In this document: in pieces, positions 7,784 through 17,028 of the stretch
How positions within the stretch are numbered: the stretch's first letter is position 1
Layout: each line of letters starts with the position of its first letter
From: Moraxella sp.
GTDB lineage: Bacteria > Pseudomonadota > Gammaproteobacteria > Pseudomonadales > Moraxellaceae
Assembly (NCBI GenBank): GCA_030528385.1
Contig: JAUMYZ010000004.1
Span: 124,001 to 188,000 of the forward strand
Length of the DNA: 64,000 nt
Reading direction: 5' to 3'
Made by a program: the position numbers and the translations under genes
The notes under the pieces: generated by a model
The model's database searches: none
What the model was told of the DNA's origin: nothing
Seen by the model: the letters and a program-made list of their open reading frames with translations, nothing else

Positions 7784-9316
7784 TTAATTTATCAATTCTT
7801 GCACCACCGCCACATCATCAAAGTCATAACGCACGCCGTTAATTTCTTGATAAGTTTCATGCCCTTTGCCTGCGATGACCACAATGTCGCCCGCCTTGGC
7901 GTGTTGCACAGCGTATTGTATCGCCTGCTTACGGTCGGGCTCAATAATGGTGCGATAATGCTCATCGCAGGTCATGCCCGCCTGCATGTCATTTAAAATG
8001 GCGTTGGGATTTTCGCTTCTGGGGTTGTCGCTGGTCAAAATCACCCTATCTGCCAAATCCAGCCCTGCTTTTGCCATGAGCGGGCGTTTGCCCTTATCAC
8101 GGTCGCCCCCACAGCCAAATACCGCCCACAGTTTGCCATCTGTATGGGCTTTTAGACTGGTGAGCACTTGGGTCAAAGCGTCAGGCGTGTGGGCATAGTC
8201 CACAATAAACACCGCTCCTGCCTTGCTTGTGCCAACCACCTGCATACGCCCCCTTGCCCCGTGCAGCTTGGGAACAATGGCGGACAAATTGGCAAAGTCA
8301 TCAGGATACAATGCCAACAGGCTTGCCACACTTGCCAGCAAATTACCCACATTAAAACGCCCAAGCAGCGGACTGTTTAACTCAACCACACCAAAGGGGC
8401 TGTGCAACTCAAAACGCACCCCATGTAAACTTGGGCTAATATTATCAGCAAAAAAAGTGGCAGTGCTGTCGGCGGTGCTGTACGTCCACACCGTCAAATC
8501 GCCATCTGGCAAATTGCTGCCTTGTAAGTCTTGGGCAAGCTGTCGCCCAAACGTATCATCTATATTGATGATGGCGTGGCTAAGTTCTTTAAAATAGCTT
8601 GTATCAAACAGCCTTGCCTTTGCTGAGCCATATTCGTCCATGTCAGCATGATAGTCCAAATGGTCTCGGGACAAATTAGAAAACACACCCACAGACACGC
8701 CCACGCCTTGCAAGCGGTGCTGATGAAGCCCATGACTGCTGGCTTCTAGGGCGACCATCTGCACGCCGTCTGCTCCCATGGTGTGTAAAAATTCGTGGAC
8801 TTTGATGACTTCGCTGGTGGTATGAGTGGACTGCACCAGATGACCAAGCCGCCCATTGCCAGCAGTGCCCATAATCGCTGATGGCTTACATGACAGCTCG
8901 CCCAGCTGGGCGGTAAGCTGACTGATGGTGGTTTTGCCGTTGGTGCCTGTTACCGCTAGGATTTTAGGTGATGAAACTGGCTGTTTTTTGTGCAGATAAG
9001 CCTTGATAAAATCGCCCAAAATCAAACGCAAATTGGCAATGTGGACAATGGGCATTTTGGGCAAATTTTGGTCATCATAACCCATGTCGTTTGATGAAAT
9101 CTCGGACAGCACCGCCACAGGGTTGATGCCATCAATATAATTTTTGGCTTGGTGTTTGGTGTCAGGATTGATGGACAGCAGGGCAAACACTTCGCCGCTT
9201 TTCACCGCTCGGCTGTCGGACACCACGCCACTGATGGGCAAATCTTTGACACGCTCCCAGTCATCACCTGTGATATAAGACTGCAAAATACTGGCAAAAT
9301 TGGCAAAAGTTATCAT
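7784..9316 (-). CDS. murE: UDP-MurNAc-L-Ala-D-Glu--meso-diaminopimelate ligase
   Basis: MurE adds meso-diaminopimelate to the peptidoglycan precursor. The 510-residue protein contains the N-terminal SGVVSDSRAVKSGEVFALL, ATP loop VTGTNGKTTISQL near residue 155, HTTSEVIKVHEFL, the FSNLSRDHLDYH block, and DNPRSENP, the motif that recognises diaminopimelate. ATG 9316 is chosen because AAGGA lies seven bases upstream; an upstream alternative at 9337 would overlap the ftsI stop. It lies 17 bases after ftsI and is followed by vapBC. Confidence 0.97.
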   Translation of the reverse strand: MITFANFASILQSYITGDDWERVKDLPISGVVSDSRAVKSGEVFALLSINPDTKHQAKNYIDGINPVAVLSEISSNDMGYDDQNLPKMPIVHIANLRLILGDFIKAYLHKKQPVSSPKILAVTGTNGKTTISQLTAQLGELSCKPSAIMGTAGNGRLGHLVQSTHTTSEVIKVHEFLHTMGADGVQMVALEASSHGLHQHRLQGVGVSVGVFSNLSRDHLDYHADMDEYGSAKARLFDTSYFKELSHAIINIDDTFGRQLAQDLQGSNLPDGDLTVWTYSTADSTATFFADNISPSLHGVRFELHSPFGVVELNSPLLGRFNVGNLLASVASLLALYPDDFANLSAIVPKLHGARGRMQVVGTSKAGAVFIVDYAHTPDALTQVLTSLKAHTDGKLWAVFGCGGDRDKGKRPLMAKAGLDLADRVILTSDNPRSENPNAILNDMQAGMTCDEHYRTIIEPDRKQAIQYAVQHAKAGDIVVIAGKGHETYQEINGVRYDFDDVAVVQELIN

Positions 9317-9333
9317 CGTATTTCCTTGTGTCG

Positions 9334-11292
9334 TCAATCTTGAGAAGCGTTTAGCGGTTTGTCAAAGGGGATATTATACAGCCTTAGTGCTTGTTTGGTA
9401 ACCGCTGCAAACACAGACGCCACCGTTTGTCCTGCGTATTTTTGTTTTTGGGGGTCTTCTACCAAAATCACCACCGCAAAGCGCGGATTGCTCGCTGGAG
9501 CAACGCCTGCAAAAATGTTGCGATACTGACCTTCGGCATAACCGCCTTTGACAGGGTCAGCTCGGCGAATGGTGCCTGTTTTGCCTGCCACATGATAGCC
9601 ATTGATGGCAGCGGCTGTGCCTGTGCCACCTGTCTCGGTAACGCTTTGCATCATCGCCACAATGCTTTGGGCGTGTTGGGCACTAATCACCTGCTTAGGT
9701 TCTGGCACTTGCTCGCTTTTAACCACGCGCAAATGATTCATCACTCCATGATTGCCCAGTGCGGCATAGGCTTGAGCAAGTTGTGCCAAAGTTACGCTCT
9801 GCCCATAACCATAGGCCATCGTGGCACGCCGAGTTTTGTCTGTGGGTACGGTTACCTTGCCTGACGCTTCAGCAGGCAAGCCAAGACTGGTTTTTTGTCC
9901 AAAACCAAAGCGCCTTTGCATGTCGGCGATGGCAGCATTGGGCAAGGACAAAGCGATTTTGGCAGACGCCACGTTACTGGACTTTTGAATCAGCTTGGAC
10001 ATGGTTATCACGCCATAATTTGCCGAATCTTTGATGACATAATTGCCCAGTTGCAAACTGCCGGGTGATGTGTTGATAGTAGTATTGATGTTGTACTTAC
10101 CAGAAGCCAACGCTGCCGCCACCGTAAACGGCTTCATCACCGAACCTGGCTCAAAACTGTCGGCCACCACACGATTGGTGGAATTGGCTTGCACCATCTT
10201 TGTCAGTTCGTTGGCATTAAAGGACGGCCACGATGTCATTGCCAGCACATCACCCGTCAGCACGTCCACCACAATGCCCGAGCTTGAGCGCGCTGACTGC
10301 ACGCTTCCCAACTCCGCCAACTCTTTGTACAAAATATATTGCAAATGTGAGTCAATCGTCAATTCAATGTTTTGACCTGCCACCTGCGCGGTCAGTTCTT
10401 TGACTTCTTTGAGTCGCTCAGCACCGTTGCCCAGCAGCACCAGTTTTAGGCCATCTTTACCAGCAAGTTGTGTGTTGTATTTTTGCTCAATGCCCGCAGC
10501 CCCCTTATAGTGTTTAGAATTTTCTAAGGACATAAACCCCAAAAGCTGGGCATTGGGCTCAGGTTGCAGATAATAGCGCTTTTGTAATTTTTCTTCGTAG
10601 ACGCCTTGCAGCTCCAGCGCCATAATTGAAGCGGCGAGCTCTGGCGTGATGGATTTTAGGAGCACCATGCGCTTTGAGCCAGCAGCTTTGGGCAATGCCG
10701 CCTTGAGCGCCGCGTCATCATCAACGTCAATATTGTGATTGATGGCAACTGCTCGCTGCAGATTTGCATAAGGAACTTGGGTGGACTGAGCCAGCAGCTT
10801 TAAATTGACGTCCATTTTTTCTAGCGCTTTTTGTAGGCGCGCTCTTCGTGCTTGGGTCTGTTCTGAGTTGTCTTGACTGATTTTTAGTAGGCGTTTTTTG
10901 AGCTGATAATATGCAAGCGCATAATCATAAGGACTAAATACCACATTGGACAAGGGACTGCTGGCAGCCAATGGCTTTTGATGGGTGTCCACAATCATGC
11001 CCCGATAGGCGGGGACTTTTTGTTTGGTGGTGATGAGCCCATTGGTCTTTTCAAGATAAAAATCCACATTGAGCACTTGCAGCCAAAACGCCCGTCCAAT
11101 CAATACCAAAAAAGCCGCCACCATCAATGCCCACACCCAATAAAAACGCCAAGCGTCTTGAACTCCGCCCAAAAACATGGCACTCGGTTGGGGCTGAGAT
11201 GAGTGTTTTTTACCCAATTTTTGCGCCAAAGCGCCCAGAGTGGCTTTGGGAGATGTTTTGTTGGGGGCGTCTTTGGTGGTTGGTTTTTTCAT
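9334..11292 (-). CDS. ftsI: Septal peptidoglycan transpeptidase (penicillin-binding protein 3)
   Basis: FtsI is the division-specific class B PBP that cross-links septal peptidoglycan. The 652-residue protein has a basic, Pro/Lys-rich cytoplasmic tail, one membrane anchor at about 50-72 (FYWVWALMVAAFLVLIGRAFW), a dimerisation domain, and a transpeptidase domain with the catalytic SVMK near residue 384, SSN in the second motif, and KTGT near residue 570. The start ATG 11292 lies six bases after ftsL. It is the beta-lactam target; no resistance change can be judged without a close reference. Confidence 0.97.
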   Translation of the reverse strand: MKKPTTKDAPNKTSPKATLGALAQKLGKKHSSQPQPSAMFLGGVQDAWRFYWVWALMVAAFLVLIGRAFWLQVLNVDFYLEKTNGLITTKQKVPAYRGMIVDTHQKPLAASSPLSNVVFSPYDYALAYYQLKKRLLKISQDNSEQTQARRARLQKALEKMDVNLKLLAQSTQVPYANLQRAVAINHNIDVDDDAALKAALPKAAGSKRMVLLKSITPELAASIMALELQGVYEEKLQKRYYLQPEPNAQLLGFMSLENSKHYKGAAGIEQKYNTQLAGKDGLKLVLLGNGAERLKEVKELTAQVAGQNIELTIDSHLQYILYKELAELGSVQSARSSSGIVVDVLTGDVLAMTSWPSFNANELTKMVQANSTNRVVADSFEPGSVMKPFTVAAALASGKYNINTTINTSPGSLQLGNYVIKDSANYGVITMSKLIQKSSNVASAKIALSLPNAAIADMQRRFGFGQKTSLGLPAEASGKVTVPTDKTRRATMAYGYGQSVTLAQLAQAYAALGNHGVMNHLRVVKSEQVPEPKQVISAQHAQSIVAMMQSVTETGGTGTAAAINGYHVAGKTGTIRRADPVKGGYAEGQYRNIFAGVAPASNPRFAVVILVEDPQKQKYAGQTVASVFAAVTKQALRLYNIPFDKPLNASQD

Positions 11293-11298
11293 GGCTGA

Positions 11299-11661
11299 CT
11301 ATTTACTCTCTGCGGTTGATGGCACAGGCACAGCAAGAACGCGCCTTTCTTCTTTTTTGGGTAAACGCATATTCAGCTCGGTGGTGGCACGTCTGGCAAC
11401 TTCAGACGTTGCGCCAAAGGTCTGTTGCTCAATCAGCAAACGCTGTTCTTCTATTTGTAATTTGTTCAGCTCTGTTTTTAGCGATTGTAGCGAGCGATAA
11501 CTCTCATGGCGCTTGTTTACTTGTTTGACAATCATCGCCCCCATCAGCAAAATCGCCATGACCAACACCCCCACAACAAACCTAAAAATACGCAACAAAC
11601 CAACTTCATCGGCGGTCTGCGCTCGGGCAGCTTGTACAAGGTTTTGTTTGGGTTGTTTCAT
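11299..11661 (-). CDS. ftsL: Cell division protein FtsL
   Basis: FtsL is a bitopic divisome protein that partners with FtsB and FtsQ. This 120-residue version has a short cytoplasmic tail, one membrane helix (IFRFVVGVLVMAILLMGAMI) and a periplasmic coiled coil (SLQSLKTELNKLQIEEQRLLIEQQ divided into heptads). ATG 11661 is chosen over a TTG at 11703 because GGCAGG precedes it and the resulting tail is normal length. Position between rsmH and ftsI is the standard dcw order and supports the call, since FtsL sequences are poorly conserved. Confidence 0.92.
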   Translation of the reverse strand: MKQPKQNLVQAARAQTADEVGLLRIFRFVVGVLVMAILLMGAMIVKQVNKRHESYRSLQSLKTELNKLQIEEQRLLIEQQTFGATSEVARRATTELNMRLPKKEERRVLAVPVPSTAESK

Positions 11662-11699
11662 GATGTACCTGCCAAAAATATAAACAGCCAAACAGCAAA

Positions 11700-12653
11700 T
11701 CAAACAGCAAAAGCGCTGCGTTTTGCACCACGCAAATAAGCGCTGCGTGCTCTGGTATTGTTGTCAATCTCTGCTTGGCTTGGCGCAACGCGCTTTGGTT
11801 TGTCAAAATACTTAACGCGCACAGGAGCGATGGGCAATTTGTCATCACCTTCGTGTCGCCCGCGGCTGTGATTGAGCAAAAAACGCTTAATCAAACGGTC
11901 TTCAAGCGAATGAAAACTTATCACCGCAAGATGTCCGCCCGCTTTTAGCACGCTCAAACTTTGGTCTAAAAACTGTTCAACATCGCCAAGCTCATTGTTG
12001 ATAAAAATGCGCATCGCCTGAAAACTTTGGGTGGCAGGGTGTTTGCCCTTTTGCCATGCTGGGTGGGCGTCTTTGATGACTTGCGCCAGCGCCAAAGTTG
12101 AATCGTAGTTGTCCATTTTTTTGATGGCTTTGGCAATCCGACGCGAATGACGCTCTTCACCATAAGTATATAGTACATTGGCAAGCGTTTGTTCATCAAC
12201 CCTTTTTAGCCATTCACCCACAGACTCGCCACGACTGCTGTCCATGCGCATGTCCACCACGCCATCGTGCATAAAACTAAAGCCGCGAGAGCCATCATCA
12301 AGCTGCGGGCTAGACACCCCCAAATCTGCCATCAAGCCATCTGCCTTTGCCAAACCCAGCCGTTGCAGATTGTCCGTTAGATGAGCAAAGCTGTCGTGCA
12401 CCACCCGAACGCGTTTGTCGTTTTCTGCCAGCTGTTGTGCCGCAGCAATGGCTTGTGGGTCTTTGTCAAAAACGACAAGCGTGCTGTCATCACTTAAATA
12501 ATCCAACAGCAAGCGACTATGCCCGCCCCGCCCAAAGGTTGCGTCCACATAGACGCCATGAACGCTGCCTTTGGGCAATGCCGCCAAATCATCAACGCCA
12601 AGCACCATCGCAATGGTGGGTTCAAGCAGCACGGTCTGGTGGGTCAAGGTCAT
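11700..12653 (-). CDS. rsmH: 16S rRNA (cytosine-1402-N4)-methyltransferase
   Basis: RsmH (MraW) methylates N4 of C1402 in the 16S rRNA decoding site. At 317 residues it is normal length. It shows HQTVLLEPTIAMV at the start, the SAM-binding VDATFGRGGHSRLLL, MADLGVSSPQLD, the GFSF.HDGVVDMRMD block, and the late ISFHSLEDRLIKRF. It is the first dcw gene here. The mraZ gene that usually precedes it is absent, and an FKBP gene with its own terminator lies upstream, so the cluster promoter should be in 12654-12691 or within nearby sequence. Confidence 0.97.
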   Translation of the reverse strand: MTLTHQTVLLEPTIAMVLGVDDLAALPKGSVHGVYVDATFGRGGHSRLLLDYLSDDSTLVVFDKDPQAIAAAQQLAENDKRVRVVHDSFAHLTDNLQRLGLAKADGLMADLGVSSPQLDDGSRGFSFMHDGVVDMRMDSSRGESVGEWLKRVDEQTLANVLYTYGEERHSRRIAKAIKKMDNYDSTLALAQVIKDAHPAWQKGKHPATQSFQAMRIFINNELGDVEQFLDQSLSVLKAGGHLAVISFHSLEDRLIKRFLLNHSRGRHEGDDKLPIAPVRVKYFDKPKRVAPSQAEIDNNTRARSAYLRGAKRSAFAV

Positions 12654-12691
12654 GGTCTTTGCCTATGGTCATTGTCATCAATCAAAACGCC

Positions 12692-12723
12692 AAAAACCAA
12701 GTGGGCAGTTACACGCACTTGGT
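12692..12723 (-). terminator. Terminator after the FKBP gene
   Basis: ACCAAGTG (12696-12703) and CACTTGGT (12716-12723) form an eight-base stem, followed on the minus strand by five T. Confidence 0.75.
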
Positions 12724-12770
12724 CTTTGATGGCGATAACTGGATTGGTCATCCAGCATTATCACAGCGTG

Positions 12771-13592
12771 TTATTTTGTTTCGGGCTTGGCTTCTGGGGC
12801 TTGGGCTTGTGCCTGTTTCATCAGCTCAGCAATCTGTGCTTCGGTGGCTGCTTGGGCTTGGGCGGCGGCGTTTTTGGCATCTTCATCGCTGAGCAGCTCC
12901 ACCGTAAAAATCAGCACGCTGTTTGGCTCAATGGCAGGATTGCCCGCTTCACCATAGGCCAACTCTGACGGGATATACAGCTCATATTTACTGCCCTTTG
13001 GCATCAGTTGCAAGCCTTCTGTCCAACCTTTGATGACTTGATTTAATGGAAACTCCACAGGAGCACCACGCTCATAAGAGCTGTCAAACACCTTGCCATC
13101 TAGCAATTTGCCTTCATAGTGCACCGTTACGGTGTCGGTGGCCTTGGGTTTGGCGCCTGTGCCTTGAGTAATCACTTTGTATTGCAAGCCAGAAGCGGTG
13201 GTCTGTACACCTTCTTTTTTGGCGTTTTCTGCCAAGAATTTAGCGCCCGCTTCTTTGTTGGCTTTGGCTTTGGTCTCTATTTCTTTGACCATTTCTTCTT
13301 GGCGTTTCTTTTGGTAGCTGTCAAGCACTTTTTGCATTTGCTCTTCGGTCAGAGCGCGCTTTTTTTCATCGCCACTATAACCGTCGCGAAAGCCCTTTTC
13401 AAAGGCTTCTACATTTAGGTCGGGAACGTCTTGTTTGTTACCACTTGCCATCAAGTAACCCAAGCTGTACCCCACTTGTTCAAGCTCGGGGCTCTTGTCG
13501 GTGATGTTGCTGCTGGCGGATTTTGAACCACAAGCGGTGAGCGCCAACAGCGACACACTCAACACAGACGCAACAAATAGATTTTTTTTCAT
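12771..13592 (-). CDS. fkpA: FKBP-type peptidyl-prolyl isomerase lipoprotein (FkpA-like)
   Basis: The 273-residue precursor has a lipoprotein signal ending LLALTAC with the modified Cys near residue 20, an N-terminal helical dimerisation domain ([14 protein letters not shown], then a Lys/Glu-rich linker), and a C-terminal FKBP domain with [39 protein letters not shown] and an Ala-rich tail. FkpA-like proteins are periplasmic or outer-membrane chaperones that also isomerise prolyl bonds. ATG 13592 has GAGAG five bases upstream; alternatives further up are less plausible. In Acinetobacter and Moraxella relatives similar lipoproteins are often called Mip-like, so that name is an alternative. Confidence 0.92.
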   Translation of the reverse strand: MKKNLFVASVLSVSLLALTACGSKSASSNITDKSPELEQVGYSLGYLMASGNKQDVPDLNVEAFEKGFRDGYSGDEKKRALTEEQMQKVLDSYQKKRQEEMVKEIETKAKANKEAGAKFLAENAKKEGVQTTASGLQYKVITQGTGAKPKATDTVTVHYEGKLLDGKVFDSSYERGAPVEFPLNQVIKGWTEGLQLMPKGSKYELYIPSELAYGEAGNPAIEPNSVLIFTVELLSDEDAKNAAAQAQAATEAQIAELMKQAQAQAPEAKPETK

Positions 13593-13780
13593 ACACACTC
13601 TCATCAATCAGCAACTTATCATGACTTTTGCAATCAAACAGTCAATCAAAAACCACACAAATCGGCTGGTTATGATAACAAAAAACGTCCATTTATGCCA
13701 TGTGCTCATCTGTCAGATTGTCAAGTTTTTAAAAAATTTAAGTATAATAATTGTTACACCAACTCAAAATAAACCATGAC

Positions 13781-13809
13781 TTGTGCTTTGTACTCATTCG
13801 TTGTATAAT
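13781..13809 (+). promoter_or_regulatory. Promoter of the L36 gene
   Basis: TTGTGC (13781-13786), 17 bases, then a perfect TATAAT (13804-13809). Transcription would start near 13816, inside the inverted repeat described next. Confidence 0.7.
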
Positions 13810-13815
13810 CTGTGT

Positions 13816-13828
13816 GTTATGTTATAAC
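13816..13828. promoter_or_regulatory. Possible Zur operator overlapping the L36 transcription start
   Basis: GTTAT (13816-13820) and ATAAC (13824-13828) are perfect inverted half-sites with a three-base centre. This resembles the GTTATA/TATAAC palindrome bound by the zinc regulator Zur in gamma-proteobacteria. It lies just downstream of the -10 box, where a bound repressor would block initiation. The gene it precedes encodes the kind of L36 paralogue that is Zur-controlled in several bacteria. AT-rich chance palindromes are common, so this is tentative. Confidence 0.45.
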
Positions 13829-13860
13829 GTTTTATGTCAAAACAAACCCAAGGAGCACTT

Positions 13861-14001
13861 ATGCAAGTCCTATCTTCTCTTAAATCCGCCAAAAACCGCC
13901 ACGAAGACTGTCAAGTGGTGCGCCGCCGTGGTCGTACCTTTGTGATTTGTAAATCCAACCCACGCTTTAAAGCGGTGCAAGGCGGCAAAAAGAAAAAATA
14001 A
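13861..14001 (+). CDS. rpmJ: 50S ribosomal protein L36, zinc-ligand-poor (YkgO-type) form
   Basis: A 46-residue gene read directly from the sequence begins [14 protein letters not shown] and contains [15 protein letters not shown] and a poly-Lys tail, matching the L36 type found as YkgO in E. coli. The classical zinc-ribbon L36 is about 38 residues with three Cys and one His; here only two Cys (17 and 30) remain in this pattern, so it should not need zinc. An AAGGAG site precedes the ATG. It is monocistronic with its own promoter and possible Zur site. Whether a zinc-binding L36 exists elsewhere in the genome cannot be seen. Confidence 0.93.
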   Translation: MQVLSSLKSAKNRHEDCQVVRRRGRTFVICKSNPRFKAVQGGKKKK

Positions 14002-14032
14002 AACAAGCGGTTTATTGTTGGGTGGCGTGGTT

Positions 14033-14758
14033 TTACTCTGACAACCGGCGATAAACCGTCTCAAACGGCACACGAAAACGCTCGCCCCACACGCCCTTGT
14101 CGCTGCGCAGCCCACAGGCTATGACCATGTTGATTTGGCTGTCTTTGGGCAAGTTGAGCAGCTGTTTGACGCGCTTGCTGTCAAAGCCTTCCATCGGACA
14201 AGTATCCAACCCTTGTTCACTCATTGCCAACATAAAGGTTTGTGCCACCAAGCCACAGCTTTTGTGCAAAACGCTTTGTATGTCTGTGTCAGAGACGCCA
14301 TCGTAGGTTGGACGAAAAACACCCATAGCCTGCGCCAGCATCTGACGCGCCACTGGCAACAGCGGTCGCTGACTATAAATCAGCGGTATCAACTGATTAT
14401 AATACTGATTTATCTGCTTTAGGCGCTGGGCTCGGCGACCGATTGGTATGTAAGTTTTGATGTTGTTTTTTTCAAATTCCCACACCGCTTTGGCGCGCTG
14501 ACGGTGCAAATCAGGACGCACCACAAACACCACCATCTGCTGAGCGGTGCGCGCTGCTCCTTGTGACAAACACGCCACCGCCAATTTGTCCAGCAGCGCC
14601 CTGTCGGTAACGTGATAAAACTCATACAATTGCATATTGGAGCTGGTTGGCGCCAGAGTTGCCAGTTTTAGGCATTGTTTGACAAGGTCTGGGTCAATGG
14701 GCGTGGGCAAATAATCACGCACCGAACGGCGATATTCCAAAATCTGCAATAAACTCAT
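14033..14758 (-). CDS. Nitroreductase-family FMN oxidoreductase
   Basis: The 241-residue product fits the nitroreductase superfamily, FMN-dependent dimers that reduce nitro compounds or quinones with NAD(P)H. Seen are the N-terminal LEYRRSVRDYLPTPID (FMN-phosphate contact RRSVR), LATLAPTSSNMQ, the CGLVAQTFMLAMSEQGLDTCPMEGFD block with the conserved G-L-D-T-C-P-M-E, and VIACGLRSDKG near the end. ATG 14758 is chosen over a TTG immediately upstream because GGAGA precedes it. It follows tatC by 25 bases in the same direction and may be read through from the tat genes. The substrate is unknown. Confidence 0.88.
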   Translation of the reverse strand: MSLLQILEYRRSVRDYLPTPIDPDLVKQCLKLATLAPTSSNMQLYEFYHVTDRALLDKLAVACLSQGAARTAQQMVVFVVRPDLHRQRAKAVWEFEKNNIKTYIPIGRRAQRLKQINQYYNQLIPLIYSQRPLLPVARQMLAQAMGVFRPTYDGVSDTDIQSVLHKSCGLVAQTFMLAMSEQGLDTCPMEGFDSKRVKQLLNLPKDSQINMVIACGLRSDKGVWGERFRVPFETVYRRLSE

Positions 14759-14783
14759 CAAGGTCTCCTATCAGCTCAGCATT

Positions 14784-15545
14784 TTATTGGTGCTGGGTGT
14801 TTTGTTGTGCCAGCATTTTTGCCAGCAACAGCCCCACTTCAAACAACACACACATTGGGATTGCCAACATCAGCATGCTTGCCCCATCAGGCGGTGTTAC
14901 AATCGCTGCCACAAAAAAACACCCCACGATGATATAGCGGCGCTTGTCTGCCAAAGATTGCGGCGTAACCAGACGCATCAGCACCAGCAGCAGCGTTGCC
15001 ACTGGTATCTCAAACATCACCCCAAACACCAAAAACAGCTTAAGCACAAAATTTAGATAGCTTTCAATGTCGGTCATTGGCAGCACGTTTTCAGGCGCGA
15101 GCATCACAAAAAATTTTAAAGCAGGCACCAGCACCACAAAATAAGCAAATGCCACCCCCACATAAAACAACACAATGGCAGACAACAAAAGTGGCAGCAC
15201 CGCCCTTTTTTCATGCTTATACAGCGCAGGCGACACAAAGCCCCAAATCTGCCCAATAATAAATGGCACAGTGATAAAAAGTGCCACAAAAAAGGTCAAT
15301 TTGATGGGCGCCAAAAACCCCGACGCCACATCGGTGGCAATAAGACTGGATTGCTCTGGCAACAACGCCACCAAGGGGTTAGAAATAAAATCGTACAACT
15401 GACGACTAAACCCCACCAACGCCAAAAACACCCCAACCACCACCACAAATATCCAAATAAAGCGTGTGCGCAGCTCAGCAAAATGCGCCATCAAAGGCAT
15501 GTCTGCTTGGTCGTCTTGGTTGGCTGACTGAACTGAAGGTTTCAT
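14784..15545 (-). CDS. tatC: Sec-independent protein translocase TatC
   Basis: TatC is the six-span core receptor of the twin-arginine translocase and binds signal peptides of folded substrates. At 253 residues it has MAHFAELRTRFIW near the N-terminus (the conserved H-x-x-E-L-R), six hydrophobic segments, FYVGVAFAYFVVLP-like helix with F and Y, the MTDIESYLNFVLKLFLVFGVMFEIPV block, and IVTPPD in the last loop. It starts six bases after tatB in a tatABC operon with hisIE upstream, an arrangement also known in pseudomonads and Acinetobacter. Confidence 0.97.
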   Translation of the reverse strand: MKPSVQSANQDDQADMPLMAHFAELRTRFIWIFVVVVGVFLALVGFSRQLYDFISNPLVALLPEQSSLIATDVASGFLAPIKLTFFVALFITVPFIIGQIWGFVSPALYKHEKRAVLPLLLSAIVLFYVGVAFAYFVVLVPALKFFVMLAPENVLPMTDIESYLNFVLKLFLVFGVMFEIPVATLLLVLMRLVTPQSLADKRRYIIVGCFFVAAIVTPPDGASMLMLAIPMCVLFEVGLLLAKMLAQQNTQHQ

Positions 15546-15550
15546 AAATA

Positions 15551-16027
15551 TTAGCGATTGAGTTGGTAGAGCAGTTTGTCGGCTTGATAGTTGGGCAAAA
15601 AAGGTGCTCTGGGCAAGCGGCGTTTTTTGTCATAGTCGCCAAGCAAAAAAAAGCGATTGGTCAGCGGCTTGGTTAGCACCATACCAGATTGGTCTGTATT
15701 GTTGGCATAATCTTTGTTTAGCATATCAGCAACGCTTTGCTCGGCGCTGATTTGGCTGTGCTGCAGACTTTTTTGTAGGGCGTCCATTTGTGCCTTTATC
15801 TTGGCTTCACTTTCACGGATTTTGGCAATTTCGGCTTTGAGCTCGTTTTGCACTTCCAGCAATTCAAGCTCACTGACCAACTCATGTTGTAAGCGCGCAG
15901 ACATGCGGCGGATTTTGCCATACCAGCGCCCAAGCGTGCGAGCTGCCACAGGCAATTTTTCAGGACCCAAGACAACCAAGGCAATAATACCAAACAAAGT
16001 CAGCTCAAACAGCCCAAGATTTAACAT
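15551..16027 (-). CDS. tatB: Sec-independent protein translocase TatB
   Basis: TatB links TatC to TatA in the twin-arginine pathway. The 158-residue protein has one N-terminal membrane helix (LFELTLFGIIALVVLGPEKLP, with the conserved Glu and the G-P-E hinge), an amphipathic helix, a long coiled-coil region, and a polar, poorly conserved tail. It begins three bases after tatA ends. The G-P-E-K-L-P hinge distinguishes it from TatA. Confidence 0.95.
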   Translation of the reverse strand: MLNLGLFELTLFGIIALVVLGPEKLPVAARTLGRWYGKIRRMSARLQHELVSELELLEVQNELKAEIAKIRESEAKIKAQMDALQKSLQHSQISAEQSVADMLNKDYANNTDQSGMVLTKPLTNRFFLLGDYDKKRRLPRAPFLPNYQADKLLYQLNR

Positions 16028-16030
16028 ATA

Positions 16031-16252
16031 CTAAACATTCTTGTCTTTTTTGATGTTGATGTCTTGGGCAACGACTTCAGTTTCTTTGTTTTGCTCTAGG
16101 GCTTTTGGTTTGTCGTCTTCTTTGATGGCGTCTTTAAAGCCCTTGACCGCCGAACCCAAGTCTTTGCCAGCGTTTTTGAGTTTACTGGTGCCAAACACCA
16201 CCACCACAACCACCAACAAAATCAACCAATGTGTTAAAGAAAATCCACCCAT
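16031..16252 (-). CDS. tatA: Sec-independent protein translocase TatA
   Basis: TatA is the pore-forming small subunit of the twin-arginine translocase. The 73-residue product has one membrane helix ([18 protein letters not shown]), the F-G-T-S-K-L hinge, the amphipathic helix ([15 protein letters not shown]) and a charged tail. It lies 14 bases after hisIE and is translated just before tatB. Confidence 0.96.
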   Translation of the reverse strand: MGGFSLTHWLILLVVVVVVFGTSKLKNAGKDLGSAVKGFKDAIKEDDKPKALEQNKETEVVAQDINIKKDKNV

Positions 16253-16266
16253 GTTTTCACCTTCAA

Positions 16267-17028
16267 TCAGTTAGTGCGCGCCTTTTTTTCATCAATGCCC
16301 GATAAGCCAAAACGGCGCGCCAGCTCACCTAAAATCTCGTCTGACGACAAACCCAAATGCGCCATCGCCACCAAACCATGAAACCACAAATCCGCCATTT
16401 CATAAACCACATCAGCACGCTGTTTGTGCGTGTCTTGACCCAGTTTTTGGGCAAGCTCAAGTTCTTTGGCTGCCAAAATGCTCTCAGTGGCTTCTTCGCC
16501 AACTTTTTCTAAAATTTTGTTTAGACCTTTGTGGTACAAACTTGCCACATAGGAGCTGTCTTTATTGGCGCTTTTGCGCTCAGACAACATCACATCAAGC
16601 CGCACCAAAATGTCGTGTTTTTCTGGGGACTGTGTGGCAGTTTGATAAATTTTGTCAGGGTCTTTGATGATTGCGTCTGTGGTGTGCCACTGCCCTGTTT
16701 GGGTGTCAAGGTGCTGATAAAAACAGCTTTTGCGCCCTGTATGACAGGCAATGCCACCCATTTGAGTAACCAGCAAAATAATCACATCGGCATCACAATC
16801 GGTGCGTATCTCATGCACAAGTTGAATGTGTCCACTTGACTCACCCTTGTGCCACAGTTTACCACGACTGCGGCTAAAATACACGCCGCGACCTGTCTTG
16901 GCAGTCAGCTCAAGCGCTGTGCGATTTTGCCAAGCCATCATCAAAATCTGCCCTGTGTCTTTGTCCTGAGCGATGGCAGGAATCAACCCATCAGCATTAA
17001 AGGTCAACGTATCAAGCCAATGGCTCAT
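16267..17028 (-). CDS. hisIE: Bifunctional phosphoribosyl-AMP cyclohydrolase / phosphoribosyl-ATP pyrophosphatase
   Basis: The enzyme carries out the second and third steps of histidine synthesis. The 253-residue protein fuses an N-terminal HisI domain ([15 protein letters not shown] metal ligands, [14 protein letters not shown] with zinc Cys residues) to a C-terminal HisE domain ([36 protein letters not shown]). ATG 17028 is favoured over an upstream alternative because the resulting N-terminus (M-S-H-W-L-D) is normal and a G-rich ribosome site precedes it. It heads the hisIE-tatABC cluster. Confidence 0.95.
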   Translation of the reverse strand: MSHWLDTLTFNADGLIPAIAQDKDTGQILMMAWQNRTALELTAKTGRGVYFSRSRGKLWHKGESSGHIQLVHEIRTDCDADVIILLVTQMGGIACHTGRKSCFYQHLDTQTGQWHTTDAIIKDPDKIYQTATQSPEKHDILVRLDVMLSERKSANKDSSYVASLYHKGLNKILEKVGEEATESILAAKELELAQKLGQDTHKQRADVVYEMADLWFHGLVAMAHLGLSSDEILGELARRFGLSGIDEKKARTN

